From: Nitriliruptoraceae bacterium
GTDB lineage: Bacteria > Actinomycetota > Nitriliruptoria > Nitriliruptorales > Nitriliruptoraceae
DNA length: 7,707 nucleotides
Assembly: GCA_007121975.1 (NCBI GenBank)
Contig: SKJO01000276.1
Coordinates: 1-7,707 of the forward strand
Direction: 5' to 3'
This document shows positions 1 through 5,396 of this stretch, piece by piece; the stretch's first letter is position 1, and the number at the start of each line of letters is the position of its first letter. The position numbers and the translations under genes were made by a program. The notes beneath the pieces are model-generated. The model did no database searches, was not told where the DNA came from, and saw nothing but the letters and a program-made list of their open reading frames with translations.

Positions 1-1
1 C

Positions 2-480
2 CGCTTCGCCACCACCACGCCCACACCGGCGCTGGTCGCCTTCCTGCGCGAGACACTCACCCCGCGGCTGGTCGCCGGGTCCTTCGACGCCCGCACCGCC
101 CAGGCCTGGATGCAGGGCATGAACCCGATGCTCGACGACCGCTCCCCCGCCTGGGTGCTGCGGCAGCGCGCCGACGAGGACGGCGATCCCGACACCCTGC
201 GCTGGCTGGCTCAACCGCTGCCCGAGGTGCTCGTTCGGTGCGGCGTGCGCGACCTCGACCTGTCGGCCGCGACCGGCCCACAGCGTGAGCTGACCCAGGC
301 CATCGCGCGCGAGCTGTATCTCCACGGCGACATCCACGCGATCGACGACCCCTCCCGCTACGGCGCAACGATCCGCTGCATCGCCAGGTTCGAGACCGAC
401 GGGAACCTTCCCGACATCAAGCCGATCAGCACGCCCTGGAGCGCGCCATGCGACTCCACGGCCTGTCGTGGGAGCTGTAG
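2..480 (+). pseudogene. Remnant of Xre/MbcA-type antitoxin fused to RES-domain toxin tail
   Basis: The frame is open from base 2, so the beginning lies outside the window. The first part (to about 200) resembles the Xre/MbcA/ParS antitoxin family: an LVAFLRETLTPRLVA helix, then AWMQGMNPMLDDRSPAWVLR, the usual C-terminal toxin-binding block. Family members normally carry the rest of a helix-turn-helix, some 40 residues, between these blocks; here they nearly touch. From about 205 the same frame resembles the C-terminal half of a RES toxin (NAD-degrading family): TGPQRELTQAIARELYLHG, then a DPSRYG segment and CIARFE. The N-terminal half of the RES domain is absent. The open frame runs on to a stop at 497–499 with an unrelated tail, but the neighbouring frame from 421 reads ADQHALERAMRLHGLSWEL and stops at 478–480, the ending expected for a RES protein. 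A one-base loss near 418–421 therefore seems likely. I read this as an antitoxin–toxin pair collapsed by deletion and then frameshifted. A natural fusion is less likely. Confidence 0.68.
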
Positions 481-499
481 CGGAGAGCGTTACTGCTGA

Positions 500-751
500 C
501 TCCAGGCGTCTCCTCCTGCCATGGGCCTGGCCGCCGATGCGACGAGCTGGGCGCCTGCCGGCGAAGGCACCGCTGCGGTTGCCAGCTCGCTCGTGACGCC
601 TCCGCGATAGCGCGACGTCAGGCCCACCGGGGAACCCGCATCACAACCGAAACCGCCGCAGCAGGAATGCTCAGCAACGGGCGTTGCGCGTCGGTCTCTG
701 GCGGCGGCTCTTGAGGTCCCCGCGCGCGATCGTCGGGGCGGTGCGACGTCT
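500..751. other. Intergenic stretch with no recognisable gene
   Basis: This stretch separates the antitoxin–toxin remnant from the intact toxin–antitoxin operon. Translation in several frames gave nothing resembling a known family; frames are short, interrupted and low in complexity. I see no RNA gene or transposon end. It may be eroded coding sequence. Confidence 0.5.
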
Positions 752-766
752 CGTCACTCGGTGACG
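752..766 (-). terminator. Candidate hairpin terminator after the PIN toxin gene
   Basis: CGTCAC and GTGACG form a perfect 6-bp inverted repeat around a 3-base loop (TCG). On the minus strand it begins five bases after the toxin stop codon (774–772). There is no T-tract after it, so it would be a non-canonical terminator of a kind often proposed in high-GC bacteria. It could also be a chance palindrome. Confidence 0.35.
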
Positions 767-771
767 GGATG

Positions 772-1170
772 TCAGACGGTCACGACTGCCGTTCGCCCCG
801 CGCCGCGGTCGATCAGGGTCTGTAGGTCGTTGGCGTCGGACGTGATCAGGTAGGCGGCCCTGGTTCGCACCGCAGCCTCCGCAACCACGGCGTCCACAGC
901 CGAGCTGTCGGTGCCCTGCCGCAGCGCTGCTGCAGCACGAGCAGGGATGAGCGGCAGGTGCTCCTGCACGTCGATCTGCTTGAGGACCTGGTTCACCGAA
1001 GCATCGCGAGCGTCGCCCGTCAGCGCCTCGACCGTGACCACGGAGGGCACCAGCACCCGGCCAGCACCCGCCCGACGCAGGACCTCCATCACCGCCAACA
1101 CCTGACGCGGAGGCCGACGCTCAGCCCACGCGTGCAGACCGGCGCCATCGAGCACCACGGTCACACTCAC
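772..1170 (-). CDS. PIN-domain ribonuclease toxin (VapC-like)
   Basis: This 132-residue protein has the length and acidic-residue pattern of small PIN-domain toxins, which cleave RNA with bound Mg2+ or Mn2+ and are held inactive by a partner antitoxin. Candidate metal ligands are D8 in the first strand (TVVLDGAGL), E48 (VTVEAL), D93 (SSAVDAVVAEAA) and D112 near the C-terminus (LITSDANDL, with D115 nearby). The first motif is LDGAGL, where D8 is kept but the residues after it are less typical of VapC. The GTG start overlaps the antitoxin stop by four bases (GTGA), so the two are translationally coupled with the antitoxin made first. All four acidic positions are present and the frame is intact, so it is probably active. 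The target RNA cannot be read from sequence. It could belong to another PIN subgroup than classical VapC. Confidence 0.87.
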   Translation of the reverse strand: MSVTVVLDGAGLHAWAERRPPRQVLAVMEVLRRAGAGRVLVPSVVTVEALTGDARDASVNQVLKQIDVQEHLPLIPARAAAALRQGTDSSAVDAVVAEAAVRTRAAYLITSDANDLQTLIDRGAGRTAVVTV

Positions 1171-1466
1171 GGCAAGCTCACGCCGGCGCGTTCGACCAAC
1201 TCCGCGATCTCGTCCTCCGAGGGGCGGTCCTCGGGATGCGCGTCGTAGATGGCGTCGAGTCGCATACCGACGATCATCGCCTGGAGGGCCTCCTCGAGCG
1301 CATGCGTCGTCGCCTCCGACACGCTGTCGATGAGACCGCGGTCAGCCAACCGCCGGAACGCTTCCGCCAGCGGAACGGGAACGGTCACCGACACCGGCTT
1401 CGTCGTTGCCCCTCGACGGGCAGCTGCCAGCGCCTCGGACAACTCGTCGAGCAGTTCCGCGTCCAT
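1167..1466 (-). CDS. Ribbon-helix-helix-like antitoxin partner of the PIN toxin
   Basis: This protein of about 99 residues lies directly upstream of the PIN toxin gene and overlaps it by four bases. After a short acidic N-terminal helix (MDAELLDELSEALAAARR) comes a strand, KPVSVTVPVPLAEAF, and then two helices around GLIDSVSEATTHALEEAL. This strand–helix–helix order suggests a ribbon-helix-helix DNA-binding module. The acidic tail (PEDRPSEDEIAELVERAG) is where such antitoxins usually wrap the toxin. I chose the ATG at 1466 because GAGG sits five bases upstream on the minus strand. A GTG at 1472 adds two residues and could be used on a leaderless transcript. It should neutralise the toxin and, with it, repress its own promoter through the inverted repeat just upstream. 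Assignment to a named antitoxin family is less certain than its role as toxin partner. Confidence 0.82.
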   Translation of the reverse strand: MDAELLDELSEALAAARRGATTKPVSVTVPVPLAEAFRRLADRGLIDSVSEATTHALEEALQAMIVGMRLDAIYDAHPEDRPSEDEIAELVERAGVSLP

Positions 1467-1477
1467 CGCCACCTCGC

Positions 1478-1496
1478 ATCGTATGGGTCATACGAT
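1478..1496 (-). promoter_or_regulatory. Inverted-repeat operator of the toxin–antitoxin operon
   Basis: ATCGTATG (1478–1485) and CATACGAT (1489–1496) form a perfect 8-bp inverted repeat around a 3-base spacer. It ends 11 bases before the antitoxin ATG, stands out as AT-rich in this GC-rich region, and covers the proposed -10 box and transcription start. Its size, symmetry and place fit an autoregulatory site bound by the antitoxin or by the toxin–antitoxin complex. Confidence 0.72.
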
Positions 1497-1519
1497 ACCA
1501 GGCGGGAGGGAGCCGTCAC
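1492..1519 (-). promoter_or_regulatory. Predicted promoter of the toxin–antitoxin operon
   Basis: On the minus strand, GTGACG (1519–1514; four of six matches to TTGACA) is followed after 16 bases by TATCGT (1497–1492; four of six matches to TATAAT). Transcription would start near 1485, leaving a leader of about 20 bases that contains GAGG before the ATG. A second possible -10, TACGAT (1483–1478), would give a nearly leaderless transcript from the GTG at 1472. Confidence 0.5.
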
Positions 1520-1551
1520 GGAGAGCAGCGCACTCGTTACGGCCTCCGACG

Positions 1552-1570
1552 GGCGCTTCCGCGAAGCGCC
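1552..1570. repeat. Perfect inverted repeat in the gap upstream of the toxin–antitoxin operon
   Basis: GGCGCTTC and GAAGCGCC form an 8-bp inverted repeat around CGC. It lies in a stretch (1520–1694) where I see no gene. It has no T-tract. It could be a terminator left from the decayed transporter gene to its right, a protein site or a remnant repeat. A second short repeat, GGTTC–TC–GAACC, follows at 1577–1588. Confidence 0.4.
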
Positions 1571-1694
1571 GGGAACGGTTCTCGAACCTCCCTGCAACGG
1601 CCGCATCCGGAGGGAACATACGGGTCGCGCACTGGCCCCATTCCGAGTGCCGAGGCCCGTTCGGGGAGGGTGGGCTGTCATGTCGGCTGTCGTG

Positions 1695-1951
1695 CTACCC
1701 GCTTGCTGCGTCGGCTTGAGGCGCACGGTCGGGTCGCGGTGAGGTCCGGGCAAGGAGGGCCCAGAGGGTGGCGAGAGCGATGCTGCCCAACGCGAGCGCG
1801 GCGGGGAGTTGCGGTTGGCGGTCGTGGAGCGCGCCGCCGATGGTCGGGCCGATGATGAACCCGAGTGTCTGTGCTGCGACAGTCAGCCCAATGTGCCTTG
1901 CGCAGCACCACCGACGCGAAGTGTTGCGGCGGCGATGTCACCGGAGACTGG
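1695..1951 (-). pseudogene. C-terminal remnant of an MFS exporter, frameshifted
   Basis: On the minus strand, 1895–1695 encodes 66 residues ending in a stop: HIGLTVAAQTLGFIIGP, then TIGGALHDRQPQLPAALALG, then a hydrophobic IALATLWALLART. This matches the last two membrane helices of a drug-exporter-type MFS protein. The sequence just upstream continues the family pattern in another frame: VSGDIAAATLRVGGAAQG (1951–1895), followed in that frame by a stop at 1885–1883. Joining the two gives a continuous MFS segment, so a frameshift lies near 1892–1898. The remaining ten or so helices are missing: upstream of 1951 I recognise no MFS sequence before the ABC fragment. It cannot make a working transporter. 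Confidence 0.75.
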
Positions 1952-2033
1952 GCACCCCCGGTGGCCTGCAGCGTGCGTTGCCACGCAGCTTCTTGGGGCC
2001 CCGCGGCGCGGCGCATCATGCCCAGAAGGCGCC

Positions 2034-2189
2034 TCACGACGACAGCTGCGCACGGTCGGCGTCCCGCCGCAGCCCCCACCGCTGTGCACGCTGGTGTTGG
2101 GACCAGAGCGCCACGTACCGGCCGCGTCGCGCCAGCAGCTGCTCGTGCGTTGCGTGCTCGACGAGCTGGCCGGCATCGAGGACACCGAC
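2034..2189 (-). pseudogene. C-terminal remnant of an ABC exporter ATPase
   Basis: On the minus strand the frame reads VGVLDAGQLVEHATHEQLL, then ARRGRYVALWSQHQRAQRWG, and stops at 2036–2034. The pattern 'VLDxGxxVExGTHxxLLxxxGxYxxLW' is the very end of ABC-transporter nucleotide-binding domains, just after the H-loop. Walker A, signature, Walker B and the H-loop histidine are all absent, because the sequence upstream of about 2220 is a recombinase fragment on the other strand. The piece is therefore a broken end. It probably came from an ABC multidrug or peptide exporter on the same strand as the MFS remnant beside it, but I cannot say whether the two were once neighbours. Confidence 0.75.
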
Positions 2190-2227
2190 GGGCAGTCCGG
2201 CCAAGGCGATCCGGACTCGTGGGGACG

Positions 2228-2380
2228 TACGGCGACGGCTCGCCGATCCACCCGAAGACGCTCTGTGCGCGGTTGCTGAGACGGTCAGCCGGAGCCGGGC
2301 TGCCCCGGATCAGGCGGCACGACGTGAGGCATTGCTACGCCTCGGCCGCGCTCGCAGACCTCATCCTCGGGGGGAGGTGA
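2228..2380 (+). pseudogene. Remnant of a tyrosine recombinase (phage-type integrase) catalytic domain
   Basis: The plus-strand frame reads YGDGSPIHPKTLCARLLRRS, then AGAGLPRIRRHDVRHCYASA, and ends at TGA 2378–2380. HDVRH is the conserved His–x–x–Arg box of tyrosine recombinases, and the preceding 'P.HP.tl...f.....aGLP.IR' is typical of actinophage and integrative-element integrases. The N-terminal DNA-binding part, the first catalytic Arg and the C-terminal part with the catalytic Tyr are all missing. After YASAAL the protein runs into unrelated residues and stops. It has no start codon of its own in the recognisable part. It cannot catalyse recombination, but it marks a former mobile element or integration event here. 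Confidence 0.8.
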
Positions 2381-2437
2381 TGGCTCCCGTTACCAATCCG
2401 TTGCCACGGGGGGGTGCCGCGGATGCGCTTGCCCGGG

Positions 2438-3589
2438 TCAGGCGCCCTCGTCGCCGTCCTCGACGTAGAGGTAGTACTCCTGGTCCTCCTCCTCGAAGTC
2501 CATCTCGACCACGTCCTTGGTGACCGCGGCCTTGCAGAACTGCAGGAAGCCGGAGTAGCCGAGGTCCTTCTCCGAGAAGTCGGGCTGGCGCTTGCGCAGC
2601 TGGTCCTTGAGCCCCGACAGCGGCGGGTCCCCGCCGAGCTCGACCATCAACTGCTTGACGGTGTCACGCAGCAGCGCGAAGGCGGCCTGCTCGTCGCGGG
2701 GCGCGGAGGGGAAGTCGACCTCCGGGTCCCCGGGCGCGGACCCGTCGGTGAGCGTGATGATCTGCTGCTGTTCGAGGTGCCGCAGCAGCTCACGGAAACC
2801 ACGGAAGCCGAAGTCCTGCTCGGAGAAGGTGGGGTCCTTGCGGAGCAGGGCCCGCTTGAGGTTGGACGCCTGCACCGCTCCGGGAGCGCTCGACTGGATC
2901 CCCGACAGGGTGCGCGTGATGACCCGTTCGAGCTTGCGCAGATCCTGCTTCTGCGAGGAGGCAGGCGCAGGATCGGGGGCTGCTGGCTCCGGCGAGGACG
3001 GCGCGGGGGCCGCCCCGGCCTTGGCCGCGGCCGGCTTCTTGGACCGGTCGCCGCCCGACTTCTTCTTCGCTCGTCCCGCCGCCGGCTGGTTGCGGCCCTC
3101 CCGGCGGGGGATGCCCTCGAGCCGGTCGTAGAACACGAACTCGTCGCAGGCCGGAGGCAGCATCGCCGAGGTGGAGCCCTTCAGCCCCACGCCGATGACC
3201 CGCTTGTCGAGCTCGCGCAGCTTGCTGACCAACGGCGTGAAGTCCGAGTCGCCCGACACGATCACGAAGGTCGAGACGAAGTCGCGGGTCAGCGCGAGCT
3301 CCATGGCGTCCACGGCCATCTGGATGTCCGCCGCGTTCTTGCGCACCGAGTCGCTGCGCTGCGGGATCTCGATGAGCTCGACGTGGGCGTCGACCATCCC
3401 CCGCCGATCGTCGCGGAACAGGTTCCAGTCCGCGTACGCCCGGCGGGTGATGAGGCGTCCACGCTCGGCCAGCGCCTCGAGCAACGGCGCCGGATCGAAG
3501 CGGTAGCCGATGTCGCGGGCGCCGATCGCCACGTTCTCGTGGTCGATGAACAGCGCGAGCCGCTCTTCGGTCGAAGGTGAGGTCGTCAT
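2438..3589 (-). CDS. NYN-domain putative RNase with two OST-HTH/LOTUS-like domains
   Basis: This 383-residue soluble protein starts with a NYN (PIN-like, DUF88/LabA) nuclease domain at about 10–150. D16 in FIDHEN, D88 and D94 in KNAADIQMAVDAME and D114/D116 in SGDSDF are the acidic residues expected to hold the catalytic metal. A low-complexity Lys/Ala/Pro linker (about 155–215) follows. Two winged-helix-like OST-HTH/LOTUS repeats (about 216–290 and 303–375) come next; both contain 'F-S-E-x-D-[FL]-G-[FY]-x-G-F', a good sign of internal duplication. The C-terminus is very acidic. LOTUS domains bind RNA, so RNA cleavage or silencing is a sensible guess for this architecture, which recalls animal MARF1. 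I chose the ATG at 3589 because the NYN fold begins there and it lies 10 bases after the HAD stop; there is no strong Shine-Dalgarno, so coupling is likely. The same frame is open to 4159 without homology. Confidence 0.92.
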   Translation of the reverse strand: MTTSPSTEERLALFIDHENVAIGARDIGYRFDPAPLLEALAERGRLITRRAYADWNLFRDDRRGMVDAHVELIEIPQRSDSVRKNAADIQMAVDAMELALTRDFVSTFVIVSGDSDFTPLVSKLRELDKRVIGVGLKGSTSAMLPPACDEFVFYDRLEGIPRREGRNQPAAGRAKKKSGGDRSKKPAAAKAGAAPAPSSPEPAAPDPAPASSQKQDLRKLERVITRTLSGIQSSAPGAVQASNLKRALLRKDPTFSEQDFGFRGFRELLRHLEQQQIITLTDGSAPGDPEVDFPSAPRDEQAAFALLRDTVKQLMVELGGDPPLSGLKDQLRKRQPDFSEKDLGYSGFLQFCKAAVTKDVVEMDFEEEDQEYYLYVEDGDEGA

Positions 3590-3599
3590 GCCCGCCACC

Positions 3600-4256
3600 C
3601 TACCCGGTCGCGACGGGTGCGAACCCTGCCGGAGGCGCATCGACGCCGAGGTGGCCGGCGACCGCCCGCGCGGTGGCGGGATCGTCCCCGTCGTGCCACA
3701 CCGCGAGCATCCCGAGCGACCGCGCCACCTCGACGTTGCGTGGCAGGTCGTCGACGAACACGCACTGGTCGGCCGCGACTCCCAACCGCTCGCAGGCGAG
3801 GTGGTAGATCGCGGGGTCCGGCTTGCGCAGGCCGACCTCGCCGGAGATGACCTGCACGTCGAAGTGCTCCGCGAGCCGCTGCTGAGGGTAGAACGAGGTC
3901 CCCCAGGAGTTGGACAGCAGCCCGGTACGCACCCCGGCGGCCCGTGCGCGTCGGGCCACGTCCCACAGCCGCCCGGCGGGGTACAGCTGCCCGAACAGAT
4001 CCGCGAGCAGCCGATCGACCACGACCGGGTAGCCGGCCTCGCCGAGGAGCCCGGCCACCTCGCGCTCGAAGGCGGCGAGCTCGACCTCCCCGCGCTCCAG
4101 CGCCCCGATGAGCCCCCCGTCGGCGCTGCGCGAGGCGGCCACGAGCAGCTCGAGGACATGCCCGTCGGGGATGCCGTGGGCGGCCTCGAACGCCTGGAAG
4201 CTGCCCCGAACCGGCGGGGTGAGCACCCCGCCGTAGTCCAGCAGGAGGCCCTTCAC
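3600..4256 (-). CDS. HAD-superfamily hydrolase (HAD-IA, ACAD10/sEH-N-like)
   Basis: The 218-residue protein shows all four HAD motifs: I, LLLDYGGVLT (nucleophile D7); II, LLSNSWG (S115); III, RKPDP (K145); IV, VFVDDLP (D169, D170). In motif I the usual second Asp is Gly (DYGG), as in the N-terminal phosphatase domain of soluble epoxide hydrolase and in ACAD10. The fold is a helical-cap HAD-IA enzyme, probably a small-molecule phosphatase; the substrate is unknown. It lies second in an operon, after the APH-fold kinase and 10 bases before the NYN gene. The start is ambiguous because of an 18-bp tandem duplication. GTG codons at 4292, 4274 and 4256 are in frame. The last two have AAGGAGG seven bases upstream; the first has none but overlaps the kinase stop (GTGA). 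I chose 4256 because MKGLLLDYGGVL is the normal family beginning. The longer starts add KEVLPV repeats. Confidence 0.9.
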   Translation of the reverse strand: MKGLLLDYGGVLTPPVRGSFQAFEAAHGIPDGHVLELLVAASRSADGGLIGALERGEVELAAFEREVAGLLGEAGYPVVVDRLLADLFGQLYPAGRLWDVARRARAAGVRTGLLSNSWGTSFYPQQRLAEHFDVQVISGEVGLRKPDPAIYHLACERLGVAADQCVFVDDLPRNVEVARSLGMLAVWHDGDDPATARAVAGHLGVDAPPAGFAPVATG

Positions 4257-4294
4257 CGGCAGCACCTCCTTCACCGGCAGCACCTCCTTCACCG
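4251..4294 (-). repeat. 18-bp tandem repeat duplicating the RBS and start codon of the HAD gene
   Basis: The unit CTTCACCGGCAGCACCTC occurs at 4251–4268 and 4269–4286, followed by a partial third copy (CTTCACCG, 4287–4294). Read on the minus strand, each full unit supplies AAGGAGG and the GTG that follows it. The duplication keeps the frame and spans the end of the upstream kinase gene and the start of the HAD gene. Confidence 0.95.
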
Positions 4295-5323
4295 ACCGGC
4301 CCGACCGACCGCTTCGGCAGCCCGCTCACCGAGCTGCAGCACGATGTCGCCGAAGACCCGGAAGCTGTCGCCGGTGTCACCGTAGGCCCCCGACGCGTAG
4401 CGCGAGTACACACCCTCGAGGATGCAGGCCAGCTTCCAGTAGCCGAAGGCGACGTAGACATCGAGGTGGGTCAGATCCCGTCCGGAGGCCGCGGCATACC
4501 GCTCGACGAGTTCGGCGCGCGTGGCGAAGCCGGGCAGCAGGGTGGGTGAGTCCAGCAACGGAATGGTCTCGTCGCCGGGCTCGGCCCAGTACACCAGCAG
4601 CAGCCCGAGATCGGCCAGCGGATCGCCGAGCGTCGTCAGCTCCCAGTCGAGCACCGCCGCCACCTGCCCGGAGTGCGGGTCGAGGATGAGGTTGTCGAGG
4701 CGGTAGTCGCCGTGGACGATGGTGGCCGGTCCCTGCTCGGGAAGGTCGGCCGACAGCCGTGCGTGGACCTCGTCGAGCACCGGCAGCTCACGGGTGCGGC
4801 TGTGCTGCAGTTGGCCGTGCCAGCGCTTGAGCTGGCGGGCGAGGTAGTCGGACTTGCGGGCCAGCTCGCCGAGACCGACCGCGTCCGGATCGACGTCGTG
4901 CAGGGCCACCAGGGTGTCGAGCACCGCCTGGCTGGCCGCACCACGCAGATCGGCGGCCAGCAACTGCTCGGCGGCGGCGGCGTCACGCAGGACCGCTCCC
5001 TCGACGTGCTCCATGACGTAGAAGGGCGCGCCGTTGACGGCCACGTCGGGCTCGTAGCCGATCGTCGCCGGCACGGGCACCGGGGTCGGGGCCAGCGCGG
5101 AGATGATGCGGTGCTCGCGGCCCATGTCGTGGGCCGACTCGAGCACCCCGTGCAGAGGCGGGCGGCGCAGCACCAGCCGGTTGCCCGCCGCATCGGTCAC
5201 GGTGTAGGTCAGGTTGGAGCGTCCGCCCTCGATCACCGTGTAGGTCACCGGCGGGGTCAAGGCGACCCGCTGCTGCAACCAGGCGGTGACCGCCTCGTGC
5301 TCGATTCCGTCGACCTGGGCCAT
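4289..5323 (-). CDS. APH-fold (aminoglycoside phosphotransferase-like) kinase, ACAD10/ACAD11-like
   Basis: This 344-residue protein has the APH kinase fold: a Gly-rich loop GGRSNLTY (33–40), VLRRPP (51–56) on the strand that normally carries the ATP-binding residue, E70 in the C-helix region, the catalytic loop VHGDYRLDN (203–211; D206, N211) and the metal-binding LDWE (225–228; D226). The following TTLGDPLADLG and the late W/Y-rich segment are typical of the subgroup (COG3173-like) found with acyl-CoA dehydrogenases. Known relatives, such as the kinase part of ACAD11 and bacterial LvaA, phosphorylate hydroxyacyl-CoA. A hydroxyacyl-type substrate is thus more likely than an antibiotic, but this is inference. 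The ATG at 5323 has GGAGG (5335–5331) seven bases upstream, which decides the start although the frame stays open far beyond, antisense to the MFS gene. It heads the operon, and its stop overlaps the first possible HAD start by four bases. Confidence 0.9.
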   Translation of the reverse strand: MAQVDGIEHEAVTAWLQQRVALTPPVTYTVIEGGRSNLTYTVTDAAGNRLVLRRPPLHGVLESAHDMGREHRIISALAPTPVPVPATIGYEPDVAVNGAPFYVMEHVEGAVLRDAAAAEQLLAADLRGAASQAVLDTLVALHDVDPDAVGLGELARKSDYLARQLKRWHGQLQHSRTRELPVLDEVHARLSADLPEQGPATIVHGDYRLDNLILDPHSGQVAAVLDWELTTLGDPLADLGLLLVYWAEPGDETIPLLDSPTLLPGFATRAELVERYAAASGRDLTHLDVYVAFGYWKLACILEGVYSRYASGAYGDTGDSFRVFGDIVLQLGERAAEAVGRAGR

Positions 5324-5330
5324 GCCCGTT

Positions 5331-5335
5331 CCTCC
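5331..5335 (-). promoter_or_regulatory. Ribosome binding site fixing the kinase start
   Basis: GGAGG on the minus strand lies seven bases before the ATG at 5323. It supports a 344-residue kinase rather than the much longer open frame that runs to 6214 beneath the MFS gene. Confidence 0.8.
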
Positions 5336-5396
5336 CGGTTCGGCGCGCGGAGGCGATCCTTCCATGCCCGCAGGCCACGAGCCAACCCCGGGCGGG

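Noticed and set aside
1573..1588. Possible LexA/SOS box from GAAC and GTTC words
   Set aside because: The actinobacterial SOS box needs GAAC then four bases then GTTC. Here the spacing is one base, or the order is reversed with two bases.
1574..1596. T-arm-like GGTTCGA on the minus strand suggesting a tRNA fragment beside a former integration site
   Set aside because: The flanking bases do not form a T-stem around a seven-base loop, and no acceptor, D or anticodon stem is visible nearby.
1236..1855. Several overlapping open frames on the plus strand around the antitoxin and MFS remnant
   Set aside because: Composition is Arg/Ser-rich with no family match. They cross the antitoxin gene, its operator and the MFS remnant, which explain the sequence better.
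3590..4159. Extension of the NYN gene upstream to 4159
   Set aside because: The extra 190 residues are antisense-like, Ser/Arg/Pro-rich, and overlap the HAD gene in another frame. The NYN fold begins at the ATG at 3589.
2414..4385. Long plus-strand open frames opposite the NYN and HAD genes
   Set aside because: They mirror the minus-strand codons, are rich in Arg, Leu, Val and Gly, and show no domain. High GC routinely produces such shadows.
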